Shown here: piece after piece, positions 33,836 to 47,296 of the stretch
Numbering within the stretch: the first letter of the stretch is position 1
Layout: each line of letters starts with the position of its first letter
Assembly: GCA_004794655.1 (NCBI GenBank)
Contig: SMMW01000635.1
Coordinates: 1,644,001 to 1,708,000, forward strand
DNA from: Marisa cornuarietis
Taxonomy: Eukaryota > Mollusca > Gastropoda > Architaenioglossa > Ampullariidae
Direction: 5' to 3'
Length of the DNA: 64,000 bases
The notes under the pieces: model-generated
Told to the model about the DNA's origin: nothing
Seen by the model: only the letters and a program-made list of their open reading frames with translations
Databases searched by the model: none
Program-made: the position numbers and the translations under genes

Positions 33836-36800
33836 TCCAGGTCGGAGGCTAAGGGAGATGTTTTCTTGTCTGGACCAAGTGTCCTGTGAGGCCTCGTTTA
33901 GTTATCGATAAACAAGACCTCTCTAAGTGGATGGTCAGAATGGTGTAGCTACGGGGCAATTTTTTCCTAACGACTGGGTAAAGCAAGACAGTATTTCCCC
34001 AAATGTGGGTGAGTGCCACCCTGCCCTTCTAATGGAGAAAAGAGGGCAAGCTCGCAACCTCAGGTTTGTCTACGGATATGCTCATTAACATATGGCCCCA
34101 GCTGTCTTATTGGCTGAGGCAAAGTGTATCTTTGTACTATACTGATGTCTGTGTTTTTAATATCTTTTGTACATAGTGATGTTTTTTGGGGTGTATACCT
34201 CGAGAACAGAAAGAGTTTAATATGCACCCAGAATTTTGGAAATATTATCTTGCTGCGAGCCTCATCCAGCTGCTACAAAACGACGATCTTTAAGAAATCC
34301 ATCAGAAGTTTTATTTTGCGTATTAAAGAGAAAGGGGATCAATTACGATGACAACAACGACGATGATGGTGATGGCATCGATGATGACAACAACGACGAA
34401 GACGATGATGATGACGATGACAGAATTTGTTGCTTCAAACACTTGGTCTTTAAAAAACCTTGCCAACGATCAACAGCAGGAGGCAAGCATGTCTATTCTC
34501 CGCTGGCCAAGCCCTCACCAAACTGCTTTGTGTGGACACACATTAATTTAATCACTTGGTGTCTCGACCAGGCATCGAGCATCGAATATTCATGAAGTGA
34601 ATGTATGTAGGTAGTGAGTACGGGCTCTGCTTTTACAAGTCAGACATTCTTTCCGCAGCAACAGTAGAAATGTCTGTAAATCTGCAAGACTTTCAAGGCC
34701 TTTATACCTGGACACATATTTCCGAATGTGTGACTTTTGGTTGGGCAAAGTTCTCGATTATGGCCAGACTTGCCAAAAATAATCTCATTTTCGACAATGC
34801 GTAAGAACCTCATTTAAGCTGTTTTTTCACAAAACATGTGATAACCTAAAGAGAAAATGCAGGGTTATCACGGGTAAATGTCATTTTCTCCTCCAAAATT
34901 GCTTATAATCCTTTAACAACATAATGATATCCTCGATCGTTCCCTTTTCCGATTGCTCCTTTGCGACAAATCAGCCGCCGGGTTTCATACCCGACCAATT
35001 TGCCCCTTTATGGACCCGTTTCTATTGTCTAAAGTTTATTGAAATTTGTAAGGATTGAGGCCGACAATACTACAGACCTGTGCAGGTATACGAGCAATGT
35101 TTGAACTTGTTTAGAACCTTTCGTTGCATAATGTTTATGTTTGTCATAAAACTTTGAAGTTGCTTCCTTTAACCGAGTTTCCCAGCGTTCACTTTGAAAT
35201 AGAAGCTGAGCTAGTCAATGAGATGAAGAAAATGGCAAGGCACTAAGATGTTGAGAGGAAAGTGGCAGTAAAACAGCCATGAACTGATGTAGGAACTTCT
35301 AACTCTCAGATTATCGAAACAATGAGAGAAGAGAATGTTGTAGCAGTTACCTTGCCCGCCAGTTAGGTCTGACTATGCAAAGATAATTGCTCCTAATGGG
35401 AATTAATTTATTCCACACTTACACAATCTTCTGTAACACGAGCGTATGTTACTGAGATCACAGGGATAGAATTCGATTACAAACTCATTTATCAAACTCC
35501 AATTTCGGTGTAATTGTCGTATCAGATACTTTCTACATTATAAACACAATTAATCTTGCAGCATGATTCTCTGTATGGTGGAGAGATGGTGGAATAATGG
35601 CGAAACCTGTGCCTTCATCTATGGCTCTGCCTGACCACAGCACTCGTAAAATATCAAAAAAAAGAGAACAAACTTATTTACTGTATCGTTACATGACTTT
35701 TTAGTTGCTTCTGCATTATGTAGGTAGCCCTATTGTACAGTTAAAATATTGATGGGTTAAGGACGCCAAGAAAAAGTTGATGAAAGTTTTTCTCATTTTA
35801 AGCGACAGGTAGTTCCTTTTCAACACCATAAGGCCAAAGACATCCATCTTTTGTCAATAAATAAGATTGAACACAGAATAACATTATTGACCCGTGATCT
35901 CAACATATTATGTTTGCCAGAGATGGACTGTAAGAAGAGGTAAGTAAAAGCATGAAAAGCCAGTCAAGTATTGCTTCTCCATTAAGATTTCTACGATTTG
36001 TTTGTTTCTTTCTTGTTTAACCGTTTGCTTCCTTAACGTAGTTCTCTATTTCGCTTCGTTATTTCTGAATTTGTAATTTCTAGAAAAGTTCACTAATTAA
36101 ACGCAGGTTCTTAGAGATGACAATCAGCGAGCACTGTGACCCACCATGACTAAGGTTTGCGACATGGAGTCGGCTTTCTATGTCCTTTCTAAACGCTTCA
36201 GTGGATTAAACTTTTGAGAACAGAAAGGTGAGATCAGCCTTATTAACCAGAAGATTAAAGTACACAATTCTTCAAATGCCCCGTTTGCATAGCACTACTC
36301 GCCGATTGACAGACAGATTGTGACTGACTTTAACAATGCGAAATAACTGCAGTGAAATATGTTCTCTATGCAACATCCGTTTCTCTGAAGTCGCAGAAAA
36401 AAATAAGTCGAATAGTTGGTCTGATGTGTACTGAGTAGTGGTAGGTGTGGGTGAGTGTACATGTGGACAGACACGAAAGGTGAGGCGGTCACACAGGTAG
36501 ACGAAGGCTCGCGGAGTTCTCTCTGTCTTAACACCCTTCCCATGATTCCAGGAAGATTATGAAACCCAAATGGCCACCAGCGCCTGTGTCGCTCACAAAC
36601 TCGGATTTCAAGATAAGAATGCGGCTTGGACAAAGCTCGTGGACAAACCAAACTGTTTCAAAATTGTTCTCGTCTTACACTCAACTTTACCCATTGGCAA
36701 CGTGGAATTTGTGGCTGACCAGGGTCTGGTCAACAGCATACCAAGGACTGTCTGTTGATTTCATTGACTTGTTCTTGGTGTGTAGGACTGCAACAAATGT

Positions 36801-36849
36801 TTCTCATTTTTTAATCTGTTTTTGACCGGCTTATTTAAGTTGAAACAAG

Positions 36850-39640
36850 TGTTTCTCATTTTTGTCCGTGTTTGGGTGACATACTTGTTGCCACACGTGC
36901 CGTTCAGTGCTTTCATCTCTGTGTCACCTGCTCGGCGCCATGTTGTCTGTGGTCTTCCTCTCCTCCATTTGTCTTCAGGCGTCCAGAAGAGTGTTATTCA
37001 ATTTTATTTACTGTGGAGCTGTCTCCTCGTCTGACCACATGAACAATTTATCTCCACCTTTTAACAATAATAATTGTGGTCAAGTCTCTTTGGCTGGAGC
37101 TTGTAATGAATTCTCCGTTGTTTATCATCTCGGGCCAGTATATTTGCAGGCTGGTGGTATGGAGAAGATAAATTTGTCATATCACTTTCTGTCATTCTCC
37201 AACATTCTGTATTGTATAACAACGCTATCAGAATGGAGCTCTGATATAATTTGAGTCTTTGTGTTTGGTGTGTGTTGCTCATTTACATATTTTGTTCATA
37301 CTCTGGAAAACATTCCTTGTCTCACTGAGTCTGCTGTGCTCTTCGAGGACACCAGTTATAGCATTGCTGCCAAGATAAGGGAATGTATCGGTTGTTGGTA
37401 AGTCGTTGCCATCTATTATAACTGGGATAGGATTTTGGATGTTAAATGTCATTATCTCAGTTTTTTGTGCTTGTTATCAGTACCACTTGAGTTTTCTTTT
37501 TGCATGTGAACAAGAGACAACAGTGCAAGATCGGCTCTTATCCAAGTCTTCCAGTGTTGATGTAAGGTTCTACCTTATACCTATTAGAAGATTGTCGGTG
37601 GATTGTTTCATTATCCGATTTATGATTATTGACAAATATTGCTGACAGCCTTCACCCCTGCCTAATTTCGGTATTTATTTGAAAAGACTCCCTGTTCCAC
37701 ACTACATGTAAAGTTGGTATAGAAACTTGTAATAATTCCTGCAATGTGTAGCGGTGTACCACGATGTGCCCTAAATATGCTCCAAAGACTGTGTCTATGA
37801 AACCTGAAAGCATTTTCAAAGTTGGTATAAAGTTGTCGCTTCCATTGAATGCATTGTTCTTTGATGTTATGGAGGATACAGACCTGATCTATAATCTTCT
37901 TCCTTTAATAAACTAGCCTGTTCTTTTCCTAACGACTCGTCTACTGCTTGGAAAATTTGTTGTAAGATGATTTTTGCCGTTGTTTTACTAGCAACGGTAA
38001 GACCGTGGTGCCAATCTAGTTGTTACAATCACCAAGGTCTTTTTTCGTGGGTAGGTTAGTGATTGCTCCTATATTACAGCTTTTTGGTACTCACACTCCA
38101 GATGGTCGTAAAGAGTGAAGAAGAATTTCTGCTGCTATGCGAAGTGTGTGTGTGTGTGTGTGTCCACTTTGAAAAGTCCTGCCTTGATGTTGTCATGTCC
38201 TGCTTTTCCATTTTTAATGATTGGATCGTTGCTATTATTTCTTCCTTTTTGGGTGGTGTTGTGCTGAAGTCTACATTTTTAATTTCTTTGTTTGCTTTGG
38301 AGTGGTCTGCTGAGGATTTCTTGGAAATGCTTTGTGCATCTAATTTGCTGTTCTTCAGTATTTGTTATTTTTCTTTCCTTGCCTTTGATGAACGCTGTTG
38401 GGGTGGGCTTGTTTTTTTCTCATATGACTGAGTTTAAATAAATTGCTTAACTCTCCTGTATCTCCTACTTTCTTTGCGTGATTAGCAAGATTGTTCATGT
38501 AAGTAGGATTGTCAGATTTAATTAGTATTTAACTTCTCTACGTACTTTACTGTATGTATTTTACTCTTTTTCCTTCAGTCTATCTAACCTGGCATTCATC
38601 GGCTTTTTTTTACTTTCTTCTATATTCAATAGCTTTCCGAGTCTGTTTTCTTTTTCTGACTGTAGCTAACGACCACTTCCAAAGTCTCTTCTTCCTCGTA
38701 TTTTGACGTCCAGCAGCGATATACTGTTGACTAGCAGGTGGTCAGTCTGGTTTCTCTTTTCCTCTCATTGAATAAATGACAAGTTAGTTTGTAGAGATCA
38801 CGATGTGAGTACCTTATGCCGTTGCCATCGAACAGCTCAGCTTCTCTCTCTCTCTCTTATCATTCACGTCTCCACCTCCATGTCTTCTCGTGATTCTTTT
38901 AAAGCTGCTGCAGTCTTTTTTCTATTTCAACATTGAAATCACCCAAAGCAATCATGGTATTATGGCAAGGTGTCTTCGTAATCTTCTCATGAAATGTTCC
39001 TGAAATGTTTATTTCCCCTGTCATTGGTTACCATGCATACCATTGAATCAACGTTATGTTTCGATGCTTGTCTTTCAGCAATGGGTCCACCGTTTACTGG
39101 CTTCCATCCTAACAGAGAGTTTTCTAGCCCTCTGTTTAATATGATTCCTTCATAGTGTATATTTTCTTTTTTTGCAGGGTATAGTGCAGTCTTTCCTGAT
39201 GATGTCCTCCGTTTGCCTATTTTAGTTCATCTACTTTGGCTGATTACCAGTATATGAAAGTTGTGTTTATTCATCTCTGTTATGACCTGAACAAGTTTTC
39301 CTGTTTTGTACAATGTATATACGTATTCCAAAAGACAGTTCTTAGTCTGGTTTTGGTGGCTCTGGAGGCTTCCTTGGATAATCACACAATTCTCTATAGA
39401 GAATTCAAGTAGTCATCTACACACATTAATAAAACATTTTCTGTCGTAGTTCCGTTAATGCTCTTTGTTTACAAGTAAGGGTTGTTAGCGCTGGGCTAAA
39501 TCCTCTAGTCTGGAGGACCAGTTGATTGCTCTTTGTCTGGCCCTACTCTGCTCATGGTTCCCATCAGCTCAGCTCTTGGAGTCACTGGGTTACCCACGTT
39601 CCCTAACCACATCAAGCTAGCGATAGTCTAGGGTGGATTC
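36850..39640 (-). pseudogene. Decayed LINE with endonuclease and RT remnants
   Basis: Minus-strand remnants appear in element order. Near 39160-39010 are ILNRGLENSLLGWKPVN and SMVCMVTND (start of AP-type endonuclease). At 38943-38932 is the endonuclease box in MIALGDFNVEI. Near 38170-37700 are RT remnants such as HNIKEQCIQW, LYTNFENAFRFHRHSLW. Near 37280-37200 is KLYQSSILIALLYNTECW, and near 36990-36910 the C-terminal WTPEDKWRRGRPQTTWRRAG. Many stops and frameshifts lie between, so it is non-functional. It spans about 2.8 kb. The order supports a single near-complete insertion; clade not determined. Confidence 0.82.
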
Positions 39641-39792
39641 TCTGTTAGTAGAGATTAACTACTGACGGCCCGATATTAACTACTGATAGTTATTAAGATG
39701 GTCTGATTTACCTTGGATGAACGCCAAGCTGTCTCATAGAACCTGATTAACTCACACTAAAGAATAGTTGATTAGAAACCTTTTAGCAGGGT

Positions 39793-39793
<1 letters not shown>

Positions 39794-39880
<87 letters not shown>
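39794..39880. repeat. (AC)n microsatellite
   Basis: About 43 uninterrupted AC units, lying just beyond the 5' end of the decayed LINE. Confidence 0.98.
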
Positions 39881-39885
<5 letters not shown>

Positions 39886-41477
39886 ATTATGACAAATTGC
39901 TCTTGGTTTATCTTTGAGGTGTCGTTCTAGAAATATTTACGAGAATAGTTGGAAATTGTCCCCTACATAAAATCCAGCAGAAAAAGTCTTCAGTGGTTCA
40001 CATCTTACGATGTAACAAACTAGACAGTTTCTTCTCTTGTTACCCGTTAATATCTCAAGCTTCTGCTTCTCTCTACTGTTTATTGCTGTTCACTTGCCGA
40101 TGATGTTGTTAAGCTTGTTCTTTACGAGTTCTCATGTCCTACACTGTTCGCTTCCAAGGAACTGGATATATCTAATAAGAGGATCCCCCAAGTGATGTAC
40201 CGAGAAGTTACTGGTATTTCATCCGCCTAAAGCAGCAGGCAAACTGTTCATGCATCAGTCTGTTCTGGTCATTGGTGCTGGACGAAGGGAAACAGGCGCA
40301 ATACAGTTAGTTTACTGAATTTCTGTGGAAAACCAGGCGAAGAGATTTACTCTAGACGATTGGGCTCTCAGCGCACAGAAACTCATTTTGTTTCGGGCAG
40401 ATGAACTTGTTTGAGATGTATGGGACCCTTCATGTATCTTAGCGGAGCCATTCTGTGCATGCTTGTGCTCGGAGTTGTGAGAACTGCATGACAAGACCTG
40501 TTAGCAGACGCATGTGAACTTGAAAAGGTCTTCTAAGTAGCTGGCAAAATAGTCTCCGTGCTTTCGTCCTCTATCAGTGAAGCTGTCTTCACACAGTCCG
40601 ACTTACTGAAAGAAGTAGACAGCTAGCTCCGACATGACTAAGTTTTGATCTCATTTCTGTCGTAAAACTTATACCAACAGTGACGAGAACTGCGGTATGG
40701 TACGAGAAAAAAAATGGTATGGAGGGAACATTTATCCACAACTAACTACAACTTTTGTCGTGGACAGCAAGAAACCTTTCTGACCATGCCTTTTGCATGC
40801 ATACCCGAAACGAATTATGTGAGATCTTTTGAAGTTCCCAACATGCTCTCCACCCCACCCCAGCCTCTAACCCCTCCCCCTGCAGCATCTGATAAAGAGA
40901 ACATGGAGAAGCACTTGGCAGCGCGCGACTGATATGGTATGCTAGCAGTTAGAGAAAAAAAAGAACATTGGGGTGTTGCAGCACAGCAAAACCTTTTTAA
41001 AGAGCACAAGAGATACAATCAGCACCACATAACTGGCCTGGGACTGTCTGCGGGAAGTGGCGCCAGGCGAGTGTAGCAGCTCGTATCAATCTCTATTTTA
41101 TTATCTGAACACAGGGGCGCAGGACTGATTGGGACACCTCACAATAATACTTCAAGGCGAAATTTTAGAGTTCATCGAAAGCCACCTCCCGTGAAAGTGT
41201 GAAACACCAAATACTGTTTGAAATGAAACACACATACGTGTTCTAAGTAACACGCATAGCCAACAAGAAACTTTTACTTCATTTCAATTAATTTCGATTC
41301 ACCCACACACTAGATGAGGGAGGCGATGTCAGTCATGGAAAGTCGTCTTTCGTTTTACTTATTGGGAATACCGTACAACAAACATACGTCCGTTCATCAA
41401 GTTGTACGCAAAAAGCATCACATTCCGAGGTGATTCAAATCCAACTTGAATTGCATGCCAGGCTTAAGCAGTAGGTG

Positions 41478-41491
41478 ACACACACACACAC

Positions 41492-41532
<41 letters not shown>
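41478..41532. repeat. (AC)n microsatellite beside the ectodomain exon
   Basis: About 27 AC units with one CG interruption; (GT)n on the gene strand, starting about 103 nt downstream of the donor at 41636. Confidence 0.97.
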
Positions 41533-41537
<5 letters not shown>

Positions 41538-41635
41538 AAAGACAAAGGTATAAACGAGAATGTTTAGTTGCAGCACACATTTCGAATTATAAAACATTTT
41601 ATCGACATAGACTTCAAGCAAGCGAGGAAACATAC

Positions 41636-41743
41636 CGTGGTCATTGTTAAAGAAAGGTGGACACGGGATGATGGCGATGCCACCGGCTATGGTGTAGTTC
41701 CAGCATCCCCAGCCGTCGAATGTAGCATTACAATATGTCTCAC
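41636..41743 (-). CDS. Class B GPCR, hormone-receptor domain part 1
   Basis: Residues 39 (split) to 75 (split). It carries the class B extracellular-domain core YCNATFDGWGCW, then NYTIAGG and IIPCPPFF. These supply three of the six disulfide cysteines, the conserved Asp and Trp of the FDGWGCW stretch, and two N-glycosylation sequons (NAT, NYT). In calcitonin-type receptors the equivalent is YCNRTWDGW.CW...CPDYF, with very similar spacing. The acceptor is CTGTCTACAG and the donor is CACG|GTATGT, phase 1; the split codon joins to Asp of the next exon. The exon binds the C-terminal half of the peptide ligand. It is bracketed in the introns by a (GT)n about 100 nt downstream and a 23-bp minisatellite about 90 nt upstream. 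Confidence 0.95.
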
Positions 41744-41832
41744 CTGTAGACAGACATAGGGTGATAAGAAATAGATAGTACACCAACACCCGCAAAACAT
41801 ATCATCAAAGTTTGTACAATTCACCCACATAA

Positions 41833-42275
41833 AGTGTCTCAACTCGACCACAGAAAGTGTGTCAACTCGCCCACATAAAGTGTCTCAACTCGACCACAGA
41901 AAGTGTGTCAACTCGCCCACATAAAGTGTCTCAACTCGCCCACAGAAAGTGTCTCAACTCGCCCACAGAAAGTGTCTCAACTCGCCCACATAAAGTGTCT
42001 CAACTCGCCCACAGAAAGTGTCTCAACTCGCCCACATAAAGTGTCTCAACTCGCCCACAGAAAGTGTCTCAACTCGCCCACAGAAAGTGTCTCAACTCGC
42101 CCACATAAAGTGTGTCAACTCGCCCACATAAAGTGTCTCAACCCGCCCACATAAAGTGTCTCAACTCGCCCACAGAAAGTGTCTCAACTCGCCCACAGAA
42201 AGTGTCTCAACTCGCCCACAGAAAGTGTCTCAACTCGCACACAGAAAGTGTCTCAACTCGCCCACATAAAGTGCC
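41833..42275. repeat. 23-bp minisatellite upstream of the ectodomain exon
   Basis: About 19 copies of CACATAAAGTGTCTCAACTC + GCC, alternating CACATAAAG and CACAGAAAG forms. It ends (gene orientation) about 90 nt before the acceptor at 41743. Plus-strand 60-83 codon frames here are repeat translations. Confidence 0.97.
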
Positions 42276-42533
42276 TCGTCAGAGTAAGTACCTGAGACAG
42301 ACATATTATCACCAGTACAGATGACCCGCAAACAAACATTGTGTCAAAACAGTTTGCGTGTCACGAGCGTGAATGTCGAGGGCTCGTATCTACACCTACC
42401 TTTAAAGTTTGCCCGATATTAATAAGATACTGAAGCCCGTTTCAAAAAATCTTGTCCAATCTGTATGCCATCCCCGACACAGACACGCATTTGTGGTAGG
42501 ATTGGATTGGATGGACAAAGAAGTATAGGTACA

Positions 42534-42534
<1 letters not shown>

Positions 42535-42590
<56 letters not shown>
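42535..42590. repeat. (TA)n(TG)n compound microsatellite
   Basis: About 8 TA units followed by about 20 TG units. Confidence 0.97.
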
Positions 42591-42591
<1 letters not shown>

Positions 42592-45500
42592 ATTTATGTA
42601 ACTGCTATTTGACTTGAGCTTCCCCGTCAGCGGGGAGGAATGAACATCACAAACAATCATTATTATTGTAGTAGCCGTCCCTGTTGTTTCACCTCTGCAG
42701 TCTTACATTATTTTCTGTATTTGTATGAACATGTCTAGCAAAGCAGTCTATACCTTGACAAGTTCAAAGTTCTTATTGCATTGTTCTCCCACTTTCTTCC
42801 CCGCTTTCTGCTTTCTCCATCTCTTTTGTGTCGAAAACGTCGGTGTAAAGTAGAAACATTTTCAAGTTTCTTGATGTGTGTTGGGCTGAAGACTGACAAT
42901 CGTCCCTTCACAACTGCCGTGTTTTTGGGAAACTCATTTTCAACTAGGTCTTCGATAAACAGAGCCCTCTGTTGTCGTGTTTTGGAAACACAGTTTTAGG
43001 TTTCGTTCTGCTCAATGATCCTGCTTCCGCTCCAATTAAGATGGCTCCCCCTTCATCCACGCTGCAGGAATTTCCTTTATTTTCGTTCAAATATCCGTAG
43101 CTACTCGCCTGTGTCAGGTGGTTGACCCAGAATGTGTTTCATTTCCCCTTTTTTCGCCCCGACGCCCTCACACAATCAGCAGCCTAATATTTTCTTCTGT
43201 TGCCAGAGCTTTAGTTTCGGCGTTTGTCTTGTCATCGTGTTTCCAGAAGCTTCGGGCAAAACCTCGCATTGCGACGCCATTCATTTTACTGGCGGGACAA
43301 ACGGCCAGAGCATTGCACCGCTTGAGTCTACACGGAGCCAGTTATTCGTGGATGGTTCAGTTCATGGAGGTCAAAGCAACTGTTTTGCGGACGACTGCAC
43401 GCGGATGCTATTGCACGGCGATTGCTTTAACTGTCGGCAGTTAGGGTAAGCGTCCACTCGTCTTGCTGTCGCCGCCATTCAGGGTGGAAGATGTCAGAAA
43501 TCACTGGAATTCCTTTATTCACCCTGGTTATGAAGCCTAGCTCGATAGCATCTCTGGCATCCCCAACTTTGAGGGGATGATGTACAGCTAGACATTTTGA
43601 CCCTGGGCTATAAGCAGGAGACTAAAGAATGTGCTGTTGGTTTTATCTCTTTGTTTCCACAGACCTTTAATATTGCTTCACGCTAATTAAGCTGTCTATT
43701 GATAGGCAATTAGAAACGCGAGAAACTGAAGAATAAAGACAAACAATGGATTCCTTTCTCATCCACTAAAAATAAGAAACCTCAACTTTATTTTTCGTTT
43801 GAATGTCTTAGCAAAGTTCTTGAACGAAAATTTGTTTTGATTTAGAACTAGACCTTGTAAAATGAACACTTCGAACAAGAAATCAGCCAGTAACAGATGC
43901 AAATCTTTTCTTTTCAACTATCACAATGTTTTACTACCTGAGTTAATATTTTTCTATATCCTTACCACAACTACACTTTTGTCCTCATATTCATTTTTGC
44001 CGCCGCCGCCACTTCCACCACCACCGCCTCGGTATAGGCATAAAGAAAAGATTTTGGAATTTTCTTTCAAGAGGACCACATGTCGTTACTCTCTCTGAAG
44101 TAATTAAATTATCAACATTTGGTTGAAGCTCACTACCTTACTAAAGTGGGACCAAATCTTGTTCTTTGCGAAGCAGTCCAGACTGCTACATCTTGTCGGT
44201 CTAGAACGCCCAAGACATGCCAGAAAGAATGATGATCGCTGTAAAGAAAAGAATTGTTCAGTTCCTTAACAGAATAACGACCCTCCGTCCTTTACGATTA
44301 GGTCTGGTGACTCCAGATTGCGGCTCCAACAAAGAGAAGCTTAAAGGATTGCATCCTCTATTATTCGTGTTACCTTTTTTTTTGCCAAGGTGTCTCAGAT
44401 CGTTCTCAGAAGCCCTGTCTAGTAATTACCCTTTTCCTCCTTGTTTTAGAGTTTTTACCCCTTTTCCTCCTTGTTTTCGAGTTCTGAAAAAATACTAGTG
44501 CTTTATATTAGCTTTAGTTCGAAACACATGGTGAAAACCTTCGACACAAATTCTGGTTTATTCTGCTGTGGTGCGACTTCCACCTGCTGGTCACAGGTTT
44601 TTGTGGATCTCAAGATCTTTGGGTTGGCTTGTTCTACCTACGAGCTAAGTGGAATAATATAGGTTCTAAAAATCTACTTGTCGCCAAGATATAACTATTT
44701 TTAGAGGACACCATTTTCTGCCAAAATTTGCAGATCAGTGACATCATCAGAAAAAGAAACTAGGTAGGCAACGGGACAATTTTATGCTGGAAACAGAATT
44801 TTGTTTTTTCGGTTGTGTCCAAGCCGATCAACCTTCCTTAAAATTCAAAGGAAGCAAACAAGAAGACATACATTCGAACGAAGATACACACAAGCAAGTG
44901 AAAAGTAAACAAACGAAAGAACGATTGCAGGAAGAAAAGAAATAAAGAAGAAACAAAATTTTAAAAAAAATCAAGAAATGAACGACTGCCATGGAATATT
45001 CGTACTTTCGCTGGCTTTGATCTTTTAATTTTGTTACTGTTGACTGTAAAAAATAGCTCAACAGCTACTTTGTGGGGAAATTTCCTTCTGTCTACTAAGC
45101 TGTCTATCGCTTCTATTGATTCTGAATTTTGCAAGTAAAAAAGTTATTTTTATAACCATGACATATAAATAAATAGAAGCAGAGTCCCACTTCAGTCCTC
45201 CGCCTACCTCACTCACTTTCTGAATATAAATATTCTTTGGCTAAAAATGCAGAAGTGGCATTTTAATTATCTTGAGTAATCTGCTTTTGGTCAGGGTCAG
45301 GGTCACGGTAGCAGTCTCAACCCTGACATATCTCCTCCGACAATAGAGGGAACGAAAAAAAAACATTGTTGCGACTGAAGAGTGAGGGTGAGAGAAAGGT
45401 GATGCAGTCGAGCTGCTGTGGATAAGACTGATTGTAAAGGTGCGATATTAGGGAGAGACTAAGGTCGACAAAAATCAGACATGTCTTTCAAAAGTCTTCT

Positions 45501-46690
45501 GGGAAAAGCTAAAAAAAAATCCACAAACCCAGTAAGTCTTAATTATCATTCCCCAACAGTTTTGTTTTTTAAAAAGTTAATTTCTTTGAGAAATGGAAGT
45601 GCGCAATGCGTGCTGTGCTTACGGGGAGACATGTCATCAATTTGCCATGCATTTTTAAACTTTAATCTTTGCCTTTTCTGGAACATTTTACACTTTGCTA
45701 GCCTTGTTTCCCTGAGCTGTCCAAAATACTGGCTAGGTGAAAAAAAGGTTAAAAGTCCCAGAGGGCAATGGCTTTAAGGATAGAGTTGGTAAGTAGTTCG
45801 TTCGTTGTGTCTGTTAAAAGACCTTGTGAGGTGAACCACTGCCTCCCTACATCCTCTCCTTGATGAATCAGGATCACATTTCTGCTAAGTTTTTCAGTTC
45901 CAGATCCAAACAGACTTTCTTTTGCTGCGCAGTCGAGTAGACTATCTAGCAAACTATTCTGAATTAACTACCAAATAATTGGATGAGTAGTTTTTGAGGG
46001 GTATATTAATGCAGAAGATATATTGTTATCGATTGTCTTATTACAGAAAACAATCGAACGAACAAAAATCGAACAAATTTGAAATGATCAGATTCTTCGC
46101 TGATCATACTTAATACGAGAGAAACTAAAAGAAGTAAAAACTAACATACTCGAGAGCACTGTCAAGATCAAACGAGAGAGAGAGAGAGAGAAAGAAAGAT
46201 CACATGGCACCACCTGCCTTGAAAGAAAGATTTTATTGAAACATACTTTTTAGGAGCTTGAATGTTTTTCCTTTCGGTGAGAACTTATGGGATTATAAGG
46301 CAGATAAAATCATTTTTGAGAAGTATTGTATCAAAAGTAAGTACAACAAAGTTACTGGGTAATAATTTCACGGTGATTGATTCTATTTAATAATCTTGTC
46401 AGGCGCCAACTTGCACGCAAACCTTTTGCCATGTTGAGCCATGTTTTCTTGGTCGCCTCTTTTCTCCTCCAATAACTTATCAGTCTTTCCCAGATTCCTT
46501 TTCTGGTGACGACTGGCGACGAACTTTAAATCAAAAGCATTGTTTCCAGGTACAGTTTTCACATTGACCAAGTATTTCAAGGTAGAAATCGGAGTGTTGA
46601 TGGAAAATGTTCACAGACATGAGCCGTAATAATGGTCTTTATGATCGAACGATATAAAATATTTTTAAACTGTAACCATGATGTTGAATA

Positions 46691-46839
46691 GTTAGCATCT
46701 GGAAATAAATGTTTGTGAATGGTTAGCATCTGGAAATAAATGTTTGTGAATGGTTAGCATCTGGAAATAAATGTTTGTGAATGGTTAGCATCTGGAAATA
46801 AATGTTTGTGAATGGTTAGCATCTGGAAATAAATGTTTG
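46691..46839. repeat. 31-bp tandem repeat, five copies
   Basis: Starts at 46691, 46722, 46753, 46784 and 46815, unit GTTAGCATCTGGAAATAAAT + GTTTGTGAATG. Copies are essentially identical, implying recent amplification. Confidence 0.98.
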
Positions 46840-47240
46840 AGGTGTATATACGCATTCCATCATGCATAAGCTTTGACTGGACATTAACTGTTCCAACTGC
46901 AATATTGTGCATGTCGCCGATAATGGATCACTCAACATCACGCCAGCTGGTTTACTGTGTCTAGACTGACGAGAGAACGTGTTGTGTAGATGAACATCTG
47001 TGGTCCTACTTTGTCACAATTTACACATACAATGCTCGCCATCATGCGCGTTCAAATGCACTCATATTTACATACATTTATACACATAAAAGGATTCTCC
47101 GCTTTTTCATTCTTCTTTCTCTCTTTGATAAACACTCGTTCGATCGTGTGACAGTTGCAGTGAGCCTAATTTAAAATAGAGAGCTCACTCAGTAGTAGTG
47201 CAACCAAAGTATTCTTGTTGAATTCAAACAAAACACGCAC

Positions 47241-47242
<2 letters not shown>

Positions 47243-47291
<49 letters not shown>
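47243..47291. repeat. (GT)n microsatellite
   Basis: About 24 GT units, followed by GCGTGTCTGTCTGTG. Confidence 0.97.

Positions 47292-47296
<5 letters not shown>

Larger units (their letters stand above)
27660..41635. other. 14-kb receptor intron splitting the hormone-receptor domain
   Basis: The largest intron seen. It is the main transposon sink of the window, with a SINE (28679), an RT fragment (30215), a MITE (31219), an RT fragment (33560) and a decayed LINE (36850-39640), plus (AC)n tracts at 33196, 39794 and 41478. Sequence between these is unassigned. Confidence 0.75.

Noticed and set aside
38063..38431. 122-codon plus frame with hydrophobic segments
   Set aside because: Antisense shadow of the decayed LINE whose RT remnants read on minus.
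41833..42275. Regular spaced repeats resembling a CRISPR array
   Set aside because: Units are contiguous 23-mers without unique spacers, in an intron of an animal gene.
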